A DNA stretch of 64,000 nt from Bradyrhizobium forestalis. GTDB taxonomy: Bacteria; Pseudomonadota; Alphaproteobacteria; Rhizobiales; Xanthobacteraceae. The notes under the pieces are model-generated. The model was not told where the DNA came from. It saw nothing but the letters and a program-made list of their open reading frames with translations, and made no database searches. Below are positions 61,891 to 64,000 of the stretch, piece after piece. Location: positions 1 to 64,000 of the forward strand of contig NZ_PGVG01000027.1 in assembly GCF_002795245.1 (NCBI RefSeq), written 5' to 3'. The position numbers were made by a program, and so were the translations under genes. The first letter of the stretch is position 1. Each line of letters opens with the position of its first letter.

Positions 61891-63189
61891 TCAGGACATG
61901 CGGCGCGGCCCGATCGCCTCGAACTGCGCCTTCTGCTCGTCGTTCAGCGTGGCATAGAAATCGTCGAGCGCCGCGCGCACCGATTTGATCCCGTCCAGCA
62001 TCACGTCGAGGCGCTTGCGGATCGCGGCCATCCGTGCCGGCGGTGTCATCACGTCATTGGGCTCGCAGGCCGCCTTGAGCGATGCGCTGACTTTGGCGCT
62101 GGTGTCCTGGAGCACCTGGAGCGCCGCGCGCTGGGTGTCGCTCGGACGAAGTCTTTCTTCGATCATGGCGCCGGGCCAATCGAACGCGGCGGACGCGCTG
62201 CAAGTCTGCACCGACGATCCGCTCGCATTGGTCGATGCCGTGGCCCGACGCTGATCGTCGGCCAGCGCATTGAAACGCGCCTTCTGCTCGTCGTTAAGCG
62301 AACCATAGAACGTCTCGAGCGCGGGCTGGACCAGATCGGCGGCCTTCTGCATGGCCTCGACACGCTGCTGCATCGCCGCGAGCCGGCCCGGCGCCGTCGC
62401 TGCGGCCTGGGTCGGACACGAGGTGCGGATCAGCGCTGCCGCGTCGATCGAGGCGTTGCCGAGCGCATCGAGGGCGGCGCCTTGGGCGTCCGTCGGCTGC
62501 ACCGCGGCTGCAATCTGATCGATCGGCAGGCCGACAATGGCACGGCGGTCGCTGCCGCAGAGCTGATCGAGCGGCGCGCTGCGCGCCCGCCGTCGTCCCT
62601 GCGGCTGCTGCGGCAGATAGGCCGACAGGCGATCATAACCGTAGGGGCCGAAAATGCCGGCATAAATGTCCGGATAGCCGTAGCCCCAGAAGCCGAGCCC
62701 GTCGCCCCAGATCGTGTAATCGTAGAGGTCGTTATACGCGAACGGCCAGAACAGGGGCCCGACCCAGCCATAGCCGCCACCCGGATGTTGCCACCATCCG
62801 CTGCTTGCGCCGCTCCAGCCGGCCAGTGCGGCTGCCGCCGCAAGCTGCGCGCGCGCCGCCGGATTGCTGATCAGCCGGCCGTTGCGGAATGCGCTGGCGT
62901 TCAGGGCATTGCGGAAGTTCGCCGGCCGTATCGCGGCATTGCGGATCTGACCGAAATTCGGTCCGCCGCGCCGGGCGCCGGTTGTGAACCGCATTCCGCG
63001 ATGATGTCCACCGCCATGCGCGTGCCCGCCGCCATGGCCGCGGAAATGGCCGCCGCCGTGATGACCACCGCCGTGTCCGCCTCCATGGCCACCGCCATGA
63101 CCACCGCCATGTCCGCCCTTGGCCAGCGCCGCACCCGCCAGCATGCAGGCAAAGGCCACCGCGGCAATTCGAATGACCGGTCGCACCAT
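61891..63189 (-). CDS. LTxxQ/Spy-like periplasmic protein with Gly/His-rich N-terminus
   Basis: 432 residues from ATG 63189 (GGGAGGG upstream). Signal peptide, then a region of GGH/GGGH repeats with about 16 His in 45 residues, an aromatic-rich segment (PFAYNDLYDYTIWGDGLGFW), and two similar modules each with ALETFYGSLNDEQKARF or ALDDFYATLNDEQKAQF and a preceding Cys. The modules match the LTxxQ motif family (Spy/CpxP-related). The His-rich part could bind Ni, Zn or Cu. Confidence 0.82.
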   Translation of the reverse strand: MVRPVIRIAAVAFACMLAGAALAKGGHGGGHGGGHGGGHGGGHHGGGHFRGHGGGHAHGGGHHRGMRFTTGARRGGPNFGQIRNAAIRPANFRNALNASAFRNGRLISNPAARAQLAAAAALAGWSGASSGWWQHPGGGYGWVGPLFWPFAYNDLYDYTIWGDGLGFWGYGYPDIYAGIFGPYGYDRLSAYLPQQPQGRRRARSAPLDQLCGSDRRAIVGLPIDQIAAAVQPTDAQGAALDALGNASIDAAALIRTSCPTQAAATAPGRLAAMQQRVEAMQKAADLVQPALETFYGSLNDEQKARFNALADDQRRATASTNASGSSVQTCSASAAFDWPGAMIEERLRPSDTQRAALQVLQDTSAKVSASLKAACEPNDVMTPPARMAAIRKRLDVMLDGIKSVRAALDDFYATLNDEQKAQFEAIGPRRMS

Positions 63190-63292
63190 CGCACCCTCCC
63201 GCGCACAGCCCTGCCATTGAGGCATCGGAACTTGGCGGGAATTGGAACCAGCAAGATTGCCTAAAGTTCCCAGATTCCTGGCTGCGTCGGTC

Positions 63293-64000
63293 CTAGGCCT
63301 CCGGCACGATCTTGCCGGGGTTGAAGATGTTGAGCGGATCGAGTGCCTTCTTCAGCGCCCGCATCGCGTCCAGCGCCTCGGGGCCAAGTTCGGCCTTCAG
63401 ATATTTCTGCTTGCCCTGGCCGATGCCGTGCTCGCCGGTGCAGGTGCCGTCCATCGCCTGCGCGCGCTCGACCAGGCGGTGCATGAACTCCTCGCCGCGC
63501 GCCATCTCGCCGGCATCGTTGGTGTCGCAGACCAGCGAGCAGTGGAAATTGCCGTCGCCGACATGGCCGACGATCGGCGACAACAGGTTAAGGCGCTTGA
63601 GATCCTCCTCGGTCTCGCTGACGCAATCGGCGAGCCGCGAGATCGGCACGCAGACGTCGGTCGCGACCACGCCGATGCTGTCACCGGGCCGCAGCGCCTT
63701 CACAGACCAGTAGGCGTCGTGCCGCGCCTGCCACAGCTTGGTGCGGTCTTCGGGCTTGGTGGTCCAGGAGAAGTCGCCACCGCCGCAGTCCTTCGCAATC
63801 TCGCCGAACGCCTTGGACTGCTCGGCGACCTCGATCTCGCTGCCATGGAACTCCAGCAGCAGCAGCGGTGTCTCCGGCAGCGTCAGCTTCGAGTACGCGT
63901 TGCAGGCCTTCACCTGCGCGGCATTGAGCAGCTCGATGCGCGCGACGGGAATGCCGGTCTGGATCGCCAGGATGACGGCCTGACAGGCCCCGTGCACGGT
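63293..64000 (-). CDS. FAD-linked oxidase (D-lactate/glycolate dehydrogenase type), 3' part
   Basis: Reading frame open through the window edge; the FAD-binding N-terminal half is missing. C-terminal FAD-oxidase domain: GHVGDGNFHCSLV with the metal/substrate His, GTCTGEHGIGQGKQKYL, and LDPLNIFNPGKIVPEA at the end. Member of the GlcD/DLD/2-hydroxyglutarate-dehydrogenase family, which oxidises D-2-hydroxyacids. Truncated by the window, not by mutation. Confidence 0.9.
   Translation of the reverse strand, partial: TVHGACQAVILAIQTGIPVARIELLNAAQVKACNAYSKLTLPETPLLLLEFHGSEIEVAEQSKAFGEIAKDCGGGDFSWTTKPEDRTKLWQARHDAYWSVKALRPGDSIGVVATDVCVPISRLADCVSETEEDLKRLNLLSPIVGHVGDGNFHCSLVCDTNDAGEMARGEEFMHRLVERAQAMDGTCTGEHGIGQGKQKYLKAELGPEALDAMRALKKALDPLNIFNPGKIVPEA

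Overview
The window reads as a chromosomal segment of a Bradyrhizobium-like alphaproteobacterium (order Hyphomicrobiales). The reasons are very high GC with strong C/G third-position bias, a two-piece circularly permuted ssrA (tmRNA) gene next to sspB, family content typical of Bradyrhizobium (Bug/Tct transporters, Peripla_BP_6 and TrpX-type binding proteins, DUF2336, DUF6894, CHASE-GGDEF-EAL), and the palindromic intergenic repeats common in that genus. No prophage, integrase, insertion sequence, CRISPR array, tRNA or rRNA was seen. The genus call is from memory of gene content, not a search.

Layout. 0.2-2.5 kb: a two-gene osmoprotectant-type ABC transporter (ATPase with an altered Walker A, then a permease/binding-protein fusion). 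2.6-6.7 kb: an alkaline-phosphatase-superfamily membrane enzyme, a TetR regulator divergent from a ferric-reductase-like haem membrane protein with two matching operator half-palindromes between them, and an SDR oxidoreductase. 7.3-14.25 kb: a leftward branched-chain amino-acid block, ilvI - threonine dehydratase - ilvN - methyltransferase - EamA exporter - LysE exporter - ilvC. It is preceded by a complete transcription attenuator: promoter, a 21-codon leader peptide rich in Ile/Leu/Val, an antiterminator and a terminator. 14.3-16.2 kb: miaA and serB, divergent with 11 bp between start codons. 16.3-22.3 kb: leftward thyA - GNAT - folA - hflK - hflC - DUF2065 - Do protease, linking folate/thymidylate and membrane protein quality control. 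22.4-25.9 kb: a tripartite tricarboxylate transporter (TctB-TctA, terminator hairpin, TctC).

26-29.8 kb: a decayed chromate-transporter gene, ssrA encoding the tag ANDNFAPVAQAA, sspB (the adaptor that delivers tagged proteins to ClpXP), fumC, and a DUF4169/ribbon-helix-helix pair. 29.9-32.1 kb: feoAB with a possible Irr-type site upstream. 32.1-35.4 kb: repeats, a truncated acetyltransferase, a cupin, a small secreted protein and a DUF2336 gene. 35.4-43.8 kb: a 1.2-kaa AsmA-like protein, cytochrome P450, a catalase-fold protein lacking the usual catalytic His, an AraC regulator and a TrpX-like binding protein. 44.1-47.7 kb: a cluster of very small genes, including a 32-residue membrane peptide that overlaps the next gene, rpsU with a TTG start, and cspA. 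47.9-54.8 kb: an EAL remnant, MFS transporter, CHASE-GGDEF-EAL enzyme, amino-acid-type binding protein, D-2-hydroxyacid dehydrogenase and a TRAP permease remnant. 55-64 kb: DoxX divergent from LysR, a secreted caspase-like protein, an OmpR-type two-component system divergent from three small secreted proteins with a tandem direct repeat between them, a Gly/His-rich LTxxQ-type protein, and the 3' part of an FAD-linked oxidase gene cut by the window edge.

Most of the window is ordinary core and accessory metabolism. The most informative signals are regulatory: the ilv attenuator, the ssrA-sspB pairing, the paired TetR operator and the direct repeat by the two-component system. Smaller signals are small overlapping genes and several proteins with altered catalytic motifs.
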